This document shows positions 47,121-58,532 of a DNA stretch of 64,000 bases, one piece after another (the stretch's first letter is position 1; every line of letters begins with the position of its first letter). The stretch lies in the NCBI GenBank assembly GCA_030052745.1, contig JANBVO010000014.1, positions 186,001 to 250,000 of the forward strand. The letters are read 5' to 3'. The translations under genes and the position numbers were made by a program. The notes beneath the pieces were generated by a model. The model saw nothing but the letters and a program-made list of their open reading frames with translations, searched no databases and had not been told where the DNA came from. Source of the stretch: Pleurostoma richardsiae. Its lineage: Eukaryota > Ascomycota > Sordariomycetes > Calosphaeriales > Pleurostomataceae.

Positions 47121-47209
47121 GCCTCTATAGCTCAGTGGTAGAGCGCAGCACTCGTACTAAAGACGGTTAGGTAATGCTGAGGTCCGTCGTTCAATCCGGC
47201 GTGGAGGCA
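47121..47209 (+). tRNA. tRNA-Thr (anticodon CGT) with 17-nt intron
   Basis: A full cloverleaf can be drawn. The acceptor stem GCCTCTA pairs with TGGAGGC plus discriminator A. The D arm is GCTC/GAGC, the anticodon stem CAGCA/TGCTG, and the T arm CGTCG-TTCAATC-CGGCG. The anticodon loop is CT-CGT-A...A once an intron at 47157-47173, one base 3' of the anticodon (the normal place), is removed. It decodes ACG. The body contains A-box and B-box promoter elements. Confidence 0.93.
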
Positions 47210-47227
47210 AGCCTGTAAAGGGTTCCC

Positions 47228-47232
47228 TTTTT
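47228..47232 (+). terminator. RNA polymerase III terminator
   Basis: TTTTT lies 19 nt past the tRNA 3' end, the normal pol III stop signal. Confidence 0.8.
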
Positions 47233-49014
47233 GTTACTGTGTGAGTATCCCCTTTTTATAGGGGCACACACATATAAGTATTCGCCCCTGTCCGGATGTC
47301 AGGCACTACGGAGGACCGCACCAATCCCACTATTTCCTCGATTTAATACGAATGGGATACTAATAAACATAGTTTACCGTATAATATTTCCCACTATTCT
47401 TTCTGGGAGGTTGAGCTGAAAGGCCCACTGTACAAATAAGCTACATCCCATAGTCTCGCAAAACTTTCAGGGGGGAGAACCCAAAGGAACGTTCGCCTGT
47501 GAGCAAGAACCCACACTGAATATTGCCTGGTTATTCGGAAGCGGAGAGACAATTAAACCCACCCACGGCGTCCCATGACTCTTCTCTGGACTTCCCAAGA
47601 ACACCAAACCATCCACCCAGCTGCCACCACAAGAAGGTTGAAGTGCCTAGATTGAGGGCTGTGTCTGTTGAACGACACCTTGTCAGTCGGTCAACGAAAA
47701 CAGTGGGATCTGTCGTCCACTAGGTATGCTGATGGCGCTATGGCATGAGCAACACAGCCTAAACAGCACATCAAGCAGATCGTATGAAGCTGTGATATTT
47801 GCCGATATGAGCAGCTTTGGCGCGAGAGGTTCCAATTGGGCGATCGGCGATGATATATTGCGGTGCCAAACCCTGCCCAATTGGGCTCTTGTCCACAGAG
47901 CGTTGTCGGTCGTCGTCATTCATCATGCACAGCTGCGCAGCGTGTGAAGAAGCCTTCGCTCGACAGTGGCTCTGTCAGGTTCCACTATATAGAGTTCACT
48001 GCTATCAATATAAGGGCGGCAGGAGCCCTTCGTCATGGATGGGAGGAGGAGTGCAGAGAGTTGAAACTATATTACGCTGAGAGCTTAATCACCCCTGGTG
48101 ATCGAGTCGCTTCGTCCACTCCATCAAATGAGCTTTGAAGATCTTCATGCACCAAAGTGACCGCATTATCATCCTCTTGAAATATCATGATCCTCCTTTC
48201 GATAAGCGCGCTTTTCCTGACCTTCGTGTATATGGGCATCACATCCCCAATCGACCAGAGAGACTTCCCGAAGCCCGCAGTTCGGACTGGTATGTGACTA
48301 GCGGCGGCCGCCTAAAGGAAAGTCGGCCGCAGTACTGACGCCTTTCAGCCAAGGCATGTTCTCTGACGAGAGACTGCCCGAGCTGCACTAGCCGCGACGA
48401 TGCCGGCGCCATCCAGTGCTGTTGGCCGAGGGGAAGAGGAGCTGGCTCACCGTTCGACGCCCCTGGCTTCTGCCTCTGTGCCCCTCCGTTGCAGTTTGAC
48501 TTCTCTATATGCAATGGAGGGTATTGGACAAGTTGAAGAAGGACATCGAAGGCACTGAGGTGTAGGTGGAACCTGGTGTGCCCTGTGGCTTTTCTGGCGG
48601 CAGTGAGGAAAGACGTCTAGGAGATTGAGACAAAGAAGCGTCCAGTCCAAGACAAAGTTGTCAAAAGTCTACAATACACCTGGTGTCGGAGTGGGGTCGA
48701 TTGCGTTGTTTATCTCGTGATTGGGATCTATCATGTTGGAGGTGTTGCTACAAGTCCAAAGAGGATATCGCGGTACCTTCCACCGCGTTTTCTAACGATA
48801 CGTTTACGTACCTCACGGCTTTCCTGCAGACCCAAAGGCAAATCTCGGCCTGTTTCAATCCTCTGCAAAGCCATTGTATGTCGAGACCTGCTCTCTGTCC
48901 CGCTATCAGTTCCAGTATGAGGCTTCATACTTCCAATCAGCCGATACTTAATCCTCTCGATCCCGACGGGCACACCGGTAAAGCCAGATCAACCTCAGCC
49001 AACTGCAGATTTCG
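47233..49014. other. Gene-poor spacer
   Basis: About 1.8 kb without a supportable gene. It is AT-rich just after the tRNA (47240-47460). Open frames are short and unsupported. Confidence 0.45.
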
Positions 49015-50189
49015 TCAACCCAAAGGGCAAATGAAGTGAGTGGGGTCGAGTTGATCGGGCTCGAGAGACTCATCTGACATAGAACTGTCAGCAAAAGCGG
49101 AGAGAGAAAGAGAGTGGGAGTTTTAGTAAAGATGATGATAGACACGAACCACGGAGGTCTCGGCAGCGATGCTGCTGGTTCCGCGAGGGAACATGGTAGA
49201 GTCCACATCGATCGCACTGTTCCAGAGTGTCGATGCTGAGTTCATCGTCCTCCCAGTTGTGATTTGGCGTGGCGTCGTTGAAATTCGGAAGACCGGAGCT
49301 CTCTCCCTGGACCTCAGGATCGCTGAGGGACAAGCCTTCCCAGTCTGAAGTAGTATCGTGCTGGTCCGGAGACGTCGATGAGCCGTAAGTAGTCCGGATG
49401 CTTTCTCGCGAAGAAGCGCGCTCCCGTAAATCTCCTGATGTCGGGGTCGGCGGCTCTGACGATGTGAACGACCCTGCAGTAGCCGGGTTCGTAGATGGCG
49501 AGCGTGGTGTCTCGTAGATAGTTGAACGGAATGATTCAGAACCGTTCTGCGGGTGCGTTGGAGCAAATCTCCGTCTCATATACGATCGTGGCAATCGACT
49601 GCAAGTCAAGTCAGTCATGAGTGTAAGAAGGAGGGAGAGGGGATGAAAACTAACACAGAGCGTGAAGATTTGAACATCCGACGTCCACGGCAGATCGGGC
49701 CAGGGTAGCCTCGAGTGCAACGAGGCATCGCGGTCGACACCGTACATCGTAACTTGAGTCCTTCGTATCCTAGCGCTGTACAGCCCATCATGGCTGGGTT
49801 CCATGGCTGAGAATTCAATCCATTCCTATTGTACGACGGGACAGAAGCAGGGTCGCCAAGGTAGCGACCATATGGTCTCGCAGGCAAAGCCCCAGTCGGG
49901 GAGTTGTGTTGGATAGGGTAATAGTTGAAGTTGACGCGGGTATTAGGAAGAGGCTGCGGCTGCACGAGTGGGATCGTGCGCGCGCACAAGCATTAATAAT
50001 GTAGCGCAGGGAATTGTCCACCTCTCCATTTGTGCGTTCCAGCTCGTGGAGAGAAATCGTACCCTGAGGCTCATCGACTCTGGAGGTTCTGAAGTAGCGT
50101 GACTGACGATTCAGTGCTCTGTTTTTCTCAAGCAGAATCTCGTCAGAGAGCCATCTTCGCATTTTGACGTGCTGCAAGTCACGGTCCAT
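49015..50189 (-). CDS. Hypothetical protein with Cys/His-rich C-terminus
   Basis: This is a tentative four-exon model (50022-50189, 49655-49959, 49150-49598, 49015-49073) of 326 aa. All phases agree, and one intron has a strong GACTGAC branch point. The best supported part is the third exon: RLPRSYMRRRF, then a long Ser/Thr/Pro/Asp-rich disordered region, then a compact CDRCGLYHVPSRNQQHRC segment. In that segment two Cys, two His and a final Cys could bind one zinc. The first exon (MDRDLQHVKMRRWLSDEILLEKN) is helical and charged. No family is recognised. The first and last introns are the least certain, with an alternative acceptor giving a longer hydrophobic tail. Confidence 0.42.
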
Positions 50190-50602
50190 CTCTGTATTTG
50201 TCTCGGGTAACGTTCTTGGATGATTTGATGTCGGCAGGCGATGGTGAATGCGAAGTCGAGTGTAGTGAGAAAGAGGACGAGATAGAGTTTGGATACCGAA
50301 GGGGTGACGGACTCTTGGTGATTCCTGCTGCGGCTGGTCCAGGGGGCTTTTTGATTTTGCATCGCATTCCTCGTCTGTGTACTCGAGGCTGGCGTGTATG
50401 GACGGTGACTTTTGAAGATTTGACAGAGAGAAGCACGGACGAGGGCTATCCAAAGCTCGACTTCCTTGCTGGAGAGAAGCCGAGAGAATGCCCAGACGCT
50501 AACAGGCTCAAAGCTGTGCCGAAGTGTATAATAAGTTCCACCGGTGTTGGAGTGAATGGCAAAGTGAGACTGTTCTAAAGTTTCCGTGAAGTTACACTCT
50601 TT
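50190..50602. other. Intergenic
   Basis: This is probably the promoter side of the hypothetical minus-strand gene. Open frames on both strands overlap and none has a domain. Confidence 0.4.
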
Positions 50603-50911
50603 CTAGACGACACCGAACTTAACAGGTGCTGCTCTGGATTCTGAGGCCTTCGTTTTACAACCTGAGGCCAAACCAGGAATTTTATTTGAAGCAGTGACGA
50701 GACAAGGATTCACAGCGCCTCCACACCAAGAGATTCTAGGAGCAGTACGGCCCAAGTTACGACGACAACATGGCATTGCTTGCCAATCCACTTCACTACA
50801 GGATTCGGTCCTCGGCTCCGGGACAAGACCATGGCAGGTATAACCAGCAAAGGCGACCACAATAAAGATCAACAGACTAATAAAAGTGAATACTACTATT
50901 GACACAAGCAT
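50603..50911 (-). CDS. Possible small cysteine-rich secreted or membrane protein
   Basis: A single open frame of 102 aa has a long hydrophobic N-terminus (about residues 2-23) that could be a signal peptide or membrane anchor. Seven cysteines follow at about 26, 38, 48, 49, 63, 70 and 85, including an adjacent pair, in a Pro/Gly/Arg-containing body. The ATG at 50911 is the first in frame. No family is recognised. The small size and cysteine pattern resemble fungal secreted cysteine-rich proteins, but a chance frame is quite possible, and no intron or promoter supports it. Confidence 0.3.
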   Translation of the reverse strand: MLVSIVVFTFISLLIFIVVAFAGYTCHGLVPEPRTESCSEVDWQAMPCCRRNLGRTAPRISWCGGAVNPCLVTASNKIPGLASGCKTKASESRAAPVKFGVV

Positions 50912-51750
50912 CAAGGGAGTATGCTGCTAACCGGTAACCCAGTCCACAGACATCTTCAAGCTATCTACCCTTCGCGATCTTTAGAGCAATCTGCACAGAG
51001 GATAGCGCAACAGAGATGGTCAAGTCGCTTAAGAGGAAGCCCCAAAGAAGGTCTTAGGGTAGACAGGTGCGGCCTACTACCACTCTGGATATAGAAAACT
51101 TTAAATGTAGGTAGGGGCTTCAACACCAACATGTCGAAATCCCCCAACGACCACCCCTCAGCTAGTAAGCCGGCGATCCTTGGGCATTCTTTACCGCCAG
51201 ATCGATAACATAGGATAATACTCAGTACTAACGCATTGTGTTCATGATAGTAAGGTGTAGAAGGACATCTACGTCGAGACCCTGGTCGGGTCGCTATCTC
51301 GCGGATGAGGTGTCACGGTAACGATCTTGGCAAAGGAACTGGGAAGACGAAGTAGGGCTAAGAATGTGGCGTTGTGCAGCGCCCGATCACAGCTGAAAGA
51401 GACCATACGCATGAGATGGGCAACACACCAATGATTGGCGTCCAGAGGAACTTTTGTTGATGCCCAATCAGCTAGGACAGCCCTCTGCGGCACAGCAGCC
51501 TGCATAGCCTCACCGGGGACATCATGCCCGACAACGGGATTTCGCAGAAGTCCTCAGCGTTTTAAGGGAACAAATGGCTTGCAAAGGCAGCGTTAATGGC
51601 GTCCCTATGCTTCTCTAAAGGGCACTCAATCATACTAATGAAACTCCCCGCTCCTACCCCAGCCTACACATCTCTCCAGGCAGTTAGAGCTTCGCCTCTA
51701 ATTGTGCTCCATAGCAAGGTTCCTCTTAGCATTAAACGGCATTCTTCACC
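50912..51750. other. Intergenic, Clr5-ankyrin promoter side
   Basis: No gene or clear motif seen. Confidence 0.5.
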
Positions 51751-54700
51751 ATGGCAAAGGTCCACGACATCCAGGTCATGAGACATGAGGATTGGCAGCC
51801 CTATGTCGAAGAGATAAGGTCCTTGTACGTCGACCAGGACTGGGGCCTGAAGGACGTAATGCGCCAGATGGAGTCAGAAAGAGGGCTTGTCGCGAGGCAA
51901 GTGTCGAGAGTGTCCCTCTACAAAGTACCAAGCGCTGAACATACCTCCTTAGTCCAAAGCAATATAAAAATCTCTTCAAACAGATGGGTTGGACCAAGAA
52001 CTTTACACAGGCTGAGTGGATCTCGCTGGGGTCGGTCTTGGGCAAGAGACAGCGGGAGGGCAAACAGTCGAGAGTCATGGTGGACGGCAAGGTCGCAGAA
52101 GGCCCGTTCCAGAAAAGGATGAAGACCGCGTTCGACAGGTACAAGATGGACATCAAGTCCACTGCGAGCGGAAGCATCACTGGTAAGCGTATAGTACCCA
52201 GATCATGCAGCAGGAATCTCTCACTAACCTGATCTGAAGGAGATGTCAAGAGTCTGCGCATTTCGATCTGCACTCCATCCCCGAGCTCAAGCCCGAGTCC
52301 ATTGGTCATGACACCGACATCAAACCTTTCATGGACAGTTCTTGACTGCTGCAAGACACCTTCTTCCGAGGAAGTATCCGCTGACGCAGAGTTGTCACTT
52401 TGCGTACGGAGCGAGGGAATGTCTCCCCTTGATCTCGGAGACGTATCGAATCTTAACCGGATGCTGTGGACTAGCAATCTTCTGTATTGGAGAATCTACG
52501 ACCTATTCTGCCAGCCAGGTACTTCCATCTGGCTTCTACCCTGGTGCTGTCACCGCTAACAATGCGTAGAATATTTCGTCACAATAACCGAAGCGACTGA
52601 CGGCTGTGATGGAGAATCTTCCAGCCCAGACGTGGCGGTCATAACCACATTACCAACGCTCAATAGGCCGCCATCGTATTCATGGTCCGCGGAGAGCCTA
52701 CGAGTTGTCATGGCGGACATGCTGACCCGCAAGCGAGGCACCCTATCACTCCTGATGCACCGTGAGCAACCCGACCTCGCTCTCGCCTCCTCCTTCGAGC
52801 TGCTCGACCTGGCCGTGTGCTCCGTAATCAACATGCACTGGTCCTTCATGCAGGTCGCCGCTGACTGGTCCACCATGATCCAGTGGTTCGTCAACCCGCG
52901 GCACCTCAAGATCCTTCAGTCGCTCCTGAGATCCGGCGCAAGCGCGATGCAGATCTTCGCTAAGACGTGGCTGAGGATCTCCATCATCTCGTCGCGGTAC
53001 CTCCAGGCCGCGCCCGACGCCGAGTATCTCTCGGAGACTCTGCGGCATCTACTTTTCGACGTTGTGGGGGCAAGCTCGCTGCGCTCCGTGGCGTCGGACC
53101 TGCTCTGGTGGGCGGCGATGGGCAACCGGACAACCCTGTGCCGCTCACTCATTGACGGGGGCGGAGTCCTTGACGACGGCAAGAATGGGCAGAGATCATT
53201 GCTGGCGGCAGTGAAAGCCGGTCATTATGAGACGGTAGCGCTGCTGCTCAACGCTGGAGTCAGTCCAGACAAGTATGACGCCTGTGGGGGCTCCTGCATC
53301 ACTTCTCTGCTCGGAGAGGCCTTGAACAGCGCCCGTCTACCCAGTCCGCGGGCGGAGGCGAAGAACATCGTGAAGCTGCTGGTCGAATACGGTGCGGACG
53401 TGGACCACCCCTGCTGGGAGGGCCTCACCGCAGTCGAGATCTGCGCCGTGCTGAGTTCTGAGCTATATTGGGTCGTCCACTGGCGGTCGAGGAGAGACTC
53501 GCCGATGGCGAGATTGGCTATGGCTGCACAGTCAACCAGAACTAGCAAGGCTGCAAGTCGTGCTCTCCAGGAAGCAAGTCGGGAGAGCCTTCACATGCTG
53601 CTCCTCGCCGCCGTGGCGTTCGGCAACGAGACCATTGTATCCTCGCTACTCCGCTCAGGAGTGCGACCGAACTACTCGTCCGACTACTTCTATCGCTACG
53701 GCGGCCACCACGGATATTCGATGACGATCTGCATCCTCAGTCAGCAGCCCATCGACATGGCAGTCAGGCAAATCGACGACCACATGGTCGCCCTCCTGCT
53801 CGACTTCGGCGCGCCACTCAGCAGCGACACAATCGCCCTGCTGCACCCCAACTCCCTTCTCAGCTCCACCCTGCGGCCCCGGCTCCTCCGCATGGACATT
53901 GTCGCCGAGCAGGGCCCGGCGCTGCTCCACGCCGCGACCAGCGCGGGCGGGACAGACATGATCGAGCAGCTCCTGCTGCGCGGCGTCGACGTCAACGCCC
54001 GAGCCTTAGTGGAGACCAACTCCGAGGTCCGCAGGCCACAGGGCGCCCTCGCCTGCGCGATGGAGTCGTCCACTCTAGCCGTCGCTCGATTTCTCTGGGA
54101 CCGCGGCGCGGCCTTTGAGCGCCGAGGCGCCGAGGAGCTGGCCGCCGCGTGCGACAGCGCGACCGACACGCTCGAGAAGATCCAGTTCCTGCTGGCCCGC
54201 GGCGCGGACGCAACACCTGCCAACAGCAGAGAGGCGGTAGACGACGCGCAGGACGTCGACCACCCGCTGGAGCGCCTCCTCTGGAGCCGCGAGAACCACC
54301 CCGGCCTCGCGGCCCTTATCTCGCAGCTCGCCGCCGCGGTGCCGCCCGACAACCCCTTCTGGGCCGTGACCGGCAGCGTCATGGCCGCGGCGTGCTCGAC
54401 CGGCCGGCCGGAGGTCGTGGAGCTGCTGCTGGCGACGCGGGGCGGGCGGATCGACGACCCGCACCACCTATGCAAGGCGATCAAGGTGGGCGCGTGCTAT
54501 ACGTCCGACGCGGTGCAGCTCGTGCAGCTGGTGTTGCGGGAGTGCGCGGCCTCGGGGCTCGACGCGCGGGAGGCGGCGACGGACGCGCTGGGAGTGGCGG
54601 CCGCGAGGGGGTATGTGGACATCGCGATCCTGCTGCTCGAGGCGGGGGCGGATGTTGAGGGCTTCGGGGCTGGCGGGCCGACGACATGCGGCGTGGACCC

Positions 54701-54998
54701 GTCGCCGCTGACGCCGGTGCAAAAGGCGGCGCGGTTCGGCAAGATCGACATGGTGAAGGTGCTCATCAATGCCGGGGCCGAGGGCTACGATCACCTGGCT
54801 GGGAACCAAAACCCCGGCGGCATGTCGCCGCGCTGGCCGCAGGACGAAGGCGAGGACATTGAGTTCTGGCAGTTTGTTCAAGATTCGGGATACTCGGAGA
54901 AAAACACGCAGCTGAGAAAGAGGTTCACCAAGGCGATCGAGCTGGCTGAGGAGTTTGGGCACTTCCACGTAGCGGAATTGTTGAGGGAGCATCAGTGA
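51751..54998 (+). CDS. Clr5-domain ankyrin-repeat protein
   Basis: Four exons (51751-51896, 51953-52182, 52240-52518, 52570-54998) encode 1027 aa. Residues 12-70 (WQPYVEEIRSLYVDQDWGL ... SPKQYKNLFKQMGWTKNF) form a Clr5 domain. This is recovered only if the first intron starts with GC (AG|GCAAGT) and ends TTAG. A Ser/Pro linker and a helical segment follow. From about residue 440 to the C-terminus there are diverged ankyrin repeats: AVKAGHYETVALLLNAGVSPD, IVKLLVEYGADVDHP, MIEQLLLRGVDVNA, VDIAILLLEAGADVEG and KIDMVKVLINAGAEGY, with others in between. Fungal Clr5-ankyrin proteins are abundant and largely uncharacterised. Clr5 of fission yeast acts in gene silencing, so a nuclear or protein-scaffold role is possible but not shown. 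Confidence 0.9.
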
Positions 54999-55487
54999 TA
55001 TCTGTGGTCTGGGATGCGTTGAATTGCCCCTTTCCTGGAATTGGTTTTTCCCACAGATGGAGCAAGCGAGCACACTGTCTCATTGGAATATTAGCACAAG
55101 TGAGATCGGGCAGCCAAGACAGAGACGTATTCTATCAAGGTGTATTGTCGCCAATGAATCCTATCTTTCTGTTTCTCATGGCCATCCCACTGGTTGAAGA
55201 AGCAGCAAATGCAGCTTCCAGGCAGATACCTACATTCTGCTGAGAATCCGGGGCGATCGGATAGTCTACCAGCCTGGCCAAAACGCCAGAAACGCTATGC
55301 ATCATCGAGGGCACGTCCGTCAGAGTCGTTCACGGTCATTAAAATACAGTGCCCACACCACGACCGCCACCGTAAAGAAGCCGCCGGGGACGGCCCAAGC
55401 TACGATGACCATCACCAACAAACCCAGAGCCCTTAGGGGCGTCCGGGCACGGGACCGTTGGGCCCCACGTACATCCCAGGAGCTCCC
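54999..55487. other. Spacer between convergent genes
   Basis: 490 bp between the stops of the ankyrin gene and the AMSH-like gene; no gene seen. Confidence 0.5.
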
Positions 55488-57242
55488 CTATTGCTTCGGT
55501 CGCAAGTCTTTTATTTTGAAGTCCAGCTTATGAGACTCATAGACGTGACCTTGTGGGCGGACGGCGTCCGTGTAGAGGTCGTCGATGAAATGCTGGTGGA
55601 ATGTTTCGGTGCGTTCGCATTGAAGAATATGTGGTAGGCCCGGAGGGTCTGTGAGGCGAAAAATCCCCCATCTATGCGAGATTGTCAGTTTTGCACCGCT
55701 TTATACCAGAGGAGTTCGGGGGTGCGTACGAAGGCTCAAACTTGGGGGCGCAGACGATCGCAATGCTCTCAGGCATCATCGCCTGATAACCCGCCTGTGT
55801 GTGCATGTCACGGGAGCTCATGAAGCAGGTCTGGGTCGGGTGGGTGTGGATCCAGCCGAATATCATGAGGTCCTCGCTCATGCAGTATTCCAACACGGCC
55901 CCCTCGTTGTCGGTCTCACAGGTGTCACTCGTACACTTCTGCTCCGGAATGAGCAGGCAGTTGATGAAGAGCGCGTCATTAACGGCCGTTCCACAGAGAA
56001 TGCCACACATCTCCAGACCTCGTCTGGTGTTCGGTTGCGCTAAGCTGAGGAAGTCCCTTCGGAGGGTAGCTGGGAGGAAGATTGGCCGCATGGGCTTGCC
56101 ATTTTCGAGGTAAGCCGCTGGTTTGAATGTTACCCTCTCTTTGCGAGAAGGGGGGTTGTCCGTAACCTTCGGTGGTAGCTCTGGCAATGGTGGCGCCGAG
56201 AGCGGCGATGAAGGTGGTCGCTCACCATAGCCTCGGGCAGGCTCCTTGCTAGGCCTGGAGGGTGTGGAGTCATAACGAGAAGAGAGAAGCTCTTTTGGAG
56301 GACGAGATGGGGGATAGGCAATAGGTTCTCTCCGAAGTTCGTTGGTTGACGACTCATACCGAAGAGGCGTTGACTTTGATATCTGCGGATAGTGATAGGA
56401 GACCGAGGAGACGTCCGGTGGCGCGTTGAAGCGGTCGTTTCGTGTATACGCTGACTCGATCGCCTTGACATCCTGGTCAAGGTCTAGCTGCCGCCGCGTC
56501 GCTTCCATTTGCTGTCTCAGGCCGTCATCTTGAAGCGGGCCGTTATCCCAGCTGTCCCACACTCCCGCGCCCCTCCGATGCTGTTCCTCTTCCTCGGATA
56601 TGCCCGCCTGACGGGTGGATCGACGCGCCGCATCTCGTCGTCTAAACTCCTTTTCTGCCAGATCCACTGCCAGCTCCTGGTTCTCACCGGCGTCTAACAC
56701 CTTGGATGGGACTTGAGGAGCCCATGGCATGGAAGATCTCAAAGAGCGGTTGTCCTCTTGCGACTTCGGCCTATGCCCAGACGCTGCGGCTTCTCTCTGG
56801 CTGGCATGCACCTTCTCCCACTCTGCATATGCTTCGTTGATTCGCGGCTTGATCTCCTCAAGCTGGTCGATGACACGCGGAATCCGAGCAAGGAGAGGCT
56901 TAACTAGCCGCTTACCCTCCGCAGTCTTATACTCGGGATGCTTCTTCAGCTGGTCGACGACAAGATTCGTGTGCCGGAGGAAAATGAGGTAAGCTCTGGG
57001 CAGGTTGCCCTCCCGTTTGCAGACGTTGCCCTAGCAAATATGATTGAGGTGTTAACAAGGTTTGTCACAGTCATAAGTTTATCATTGCTGGACCACGGCA
57101 AACATACCTCTCGGTACAGGGTCTCCGCGGCGCGAATCCATTGCTTCAAAGGGATGTGGGTGTTGAACGTGAACTCCTCTGCCTCCCGCGATATCTCCTT
57201 AGAACTCTGCGGTCGGTTGAGGAACGTCGACGATGTATCCAT
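55488..57242 (-). CDS. AMSH/Sst2-like JAMM deubiquitinase
   Basis: Three exons (57108-57242, 55730-57030, 55488-55671) encode 539 aa. The N-terminal 130 residues (FNTHIPLKQWIRAAETLYREV, then NVCKREGNLPRAYLIFLRHTNLV) are the USP8/MIT-like helical domain that binds ESCRT partners. A charged coiled-coil and a Pro/Ser-rich linker follow, including PLPELPPK. The JAMM metalloprotease domain starts at about residue 350 (LEMCGILCG). His440-x-His442-x10-Asp453 (WIHTHPTQTCFMSSRD) are the zinc ligands. FQHFIDDL-like and HKLDFKIKDL segments end the protein. AMSH enzymes cut Lys63-linked ubiquitin chains at endosomes. The VPS4 ATPase of the same pathway lies 3.5 kb to the right. Confidence 0.96.
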
Positions 57243-58532
57243 CTTGAAGGCTGGCTGGTTGCGCAAGTCTGATCGTCGGGTCCAGAGTCATTGAGAGGGT
57301 GAACGAGGCAGCGACCCGACGAGGCCGAACCTGAGTGAAGCGATGTTGCGCTTATGACATCGGAACTGACGTCGCAGAGCTAAGAAAGCCGTACAATAAA
57401 GAGGACAACAATGACGACGTGCCAGGCAGCAGGTATTAATCTACTGGTGAAGTAAGGCTAGTGATGGAGGCGACGTCGTCGCTCTGTCGAGCCTCTGTTT
57501 GCTCACGAGGGCTCATCAAGGTGCTTTCCGCAGCTGCCTTTGCGCGCCGACTGCCCCGCATCGAGCTACCCAAGCTACGTACTTCTCTGTACCTAGGTAC
57601 CTTACCTTTGGTGGGGTAATGCCGCACGTGTTTAAGCACGGGAAGCAGCCCACCTCATTACTTAAGCTTGTTTTGTTCCGGTCTTCCCCGAGTCACGTGA
57701 CTCAAGTATAGTACCTATCAACTACCTACCTGCAGCAAAGCCGACAAACATAAGCAGGTCTTAAGATATCGAGGTAAGGTAGTCGTCTTGCAGATGGTAA
57801 GAGATCTCGTACTATTGCACTTGAGTCTCCACAGTGCTGACTTGCATAGGGGATGCGGACCTTTTTTTCCTCTGAAAGAGTGTCCCTCAGCCACTCTTTT
57901 GGAGTACCTAGTTATCATGAAATCACTTATATCCATTTTCGGGATTTCCCGGAAGCACAGAAGACATACAGCAAGGAACCTCGCCCCTGTCTCGTCTCCG
58001 TCAGACAACCGCCGTATCGAGTTGAATGGATGCTGGCAGACCTAGTCCACCGCCTTGAAGACTGGCGGAGCGCCATCTCCCATGCTTCGATCAGGCGGTG
58101 TCTCTAACATCCACGTCGCTTGGCGGTGAACCCCCACGGATTTTGCCCGCCGGGACTGAGTAGACGCGGCATTGAAACGCGGGCGGGCTGCCATTCCGTT
58201 CGCCTCAAGTTCCTCCAGGCCCAGATCTCGCCACCCTCTCGTGATCTCGAGGCACCACCTTCCTCCTGTCGTGGTAGTGCCACGCCATTCTCCTGTCACC
58301 GTTTCCTTTTCGTGTCGGCCCGCAATTGGCCCCATCGCCTTCTAGAAGGCGGGTGTCGCCATGAGGCTGTACAGTAAGGCTGGCCTTCAACGATTCCAAG
58401 CAGAATAAAAGGTCTCCTGCTCTCCCTGTGAGTAGCTCGTGAGGGCAATATTCTCTCATCTGGTTCACATTATCGTCCATATTCTTCCTCATCGCAACCA
58501 CTTTCAACTGCTCAAGGTCCAGTATCACCATC
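57243..58532. promoter_or_regulatory. Divergent promoter region with palindromes
   Basis: 1.3 kb lies between opposed start codons. It holds a 12-bp palindrome GTACCTAGGTAC at 57589-57600 and a 14-bp palindrome GAGTCACGTGACTC at 57690-57703. No gene is seen. Confidence 0.55.
57690..57703. promoter_or_regulatory. Perfect palindrome with E-box core
   Basis: GAGTCACGTGACTC is self-complementary over 14 bp. Its centre GTCACGTGAC is the classic Cbf1/bHLH-type site, which in fungi binds helix-loop-helix factors. It sits about 450 bp from the AMSH-like start. Confidence 0.6.

Noticed and set aside
53741-54484. 247-codon minus-strand open frame
   Set aside because: Antisense to the ankyrin repeats; Ser/Arg-rich with no domain.
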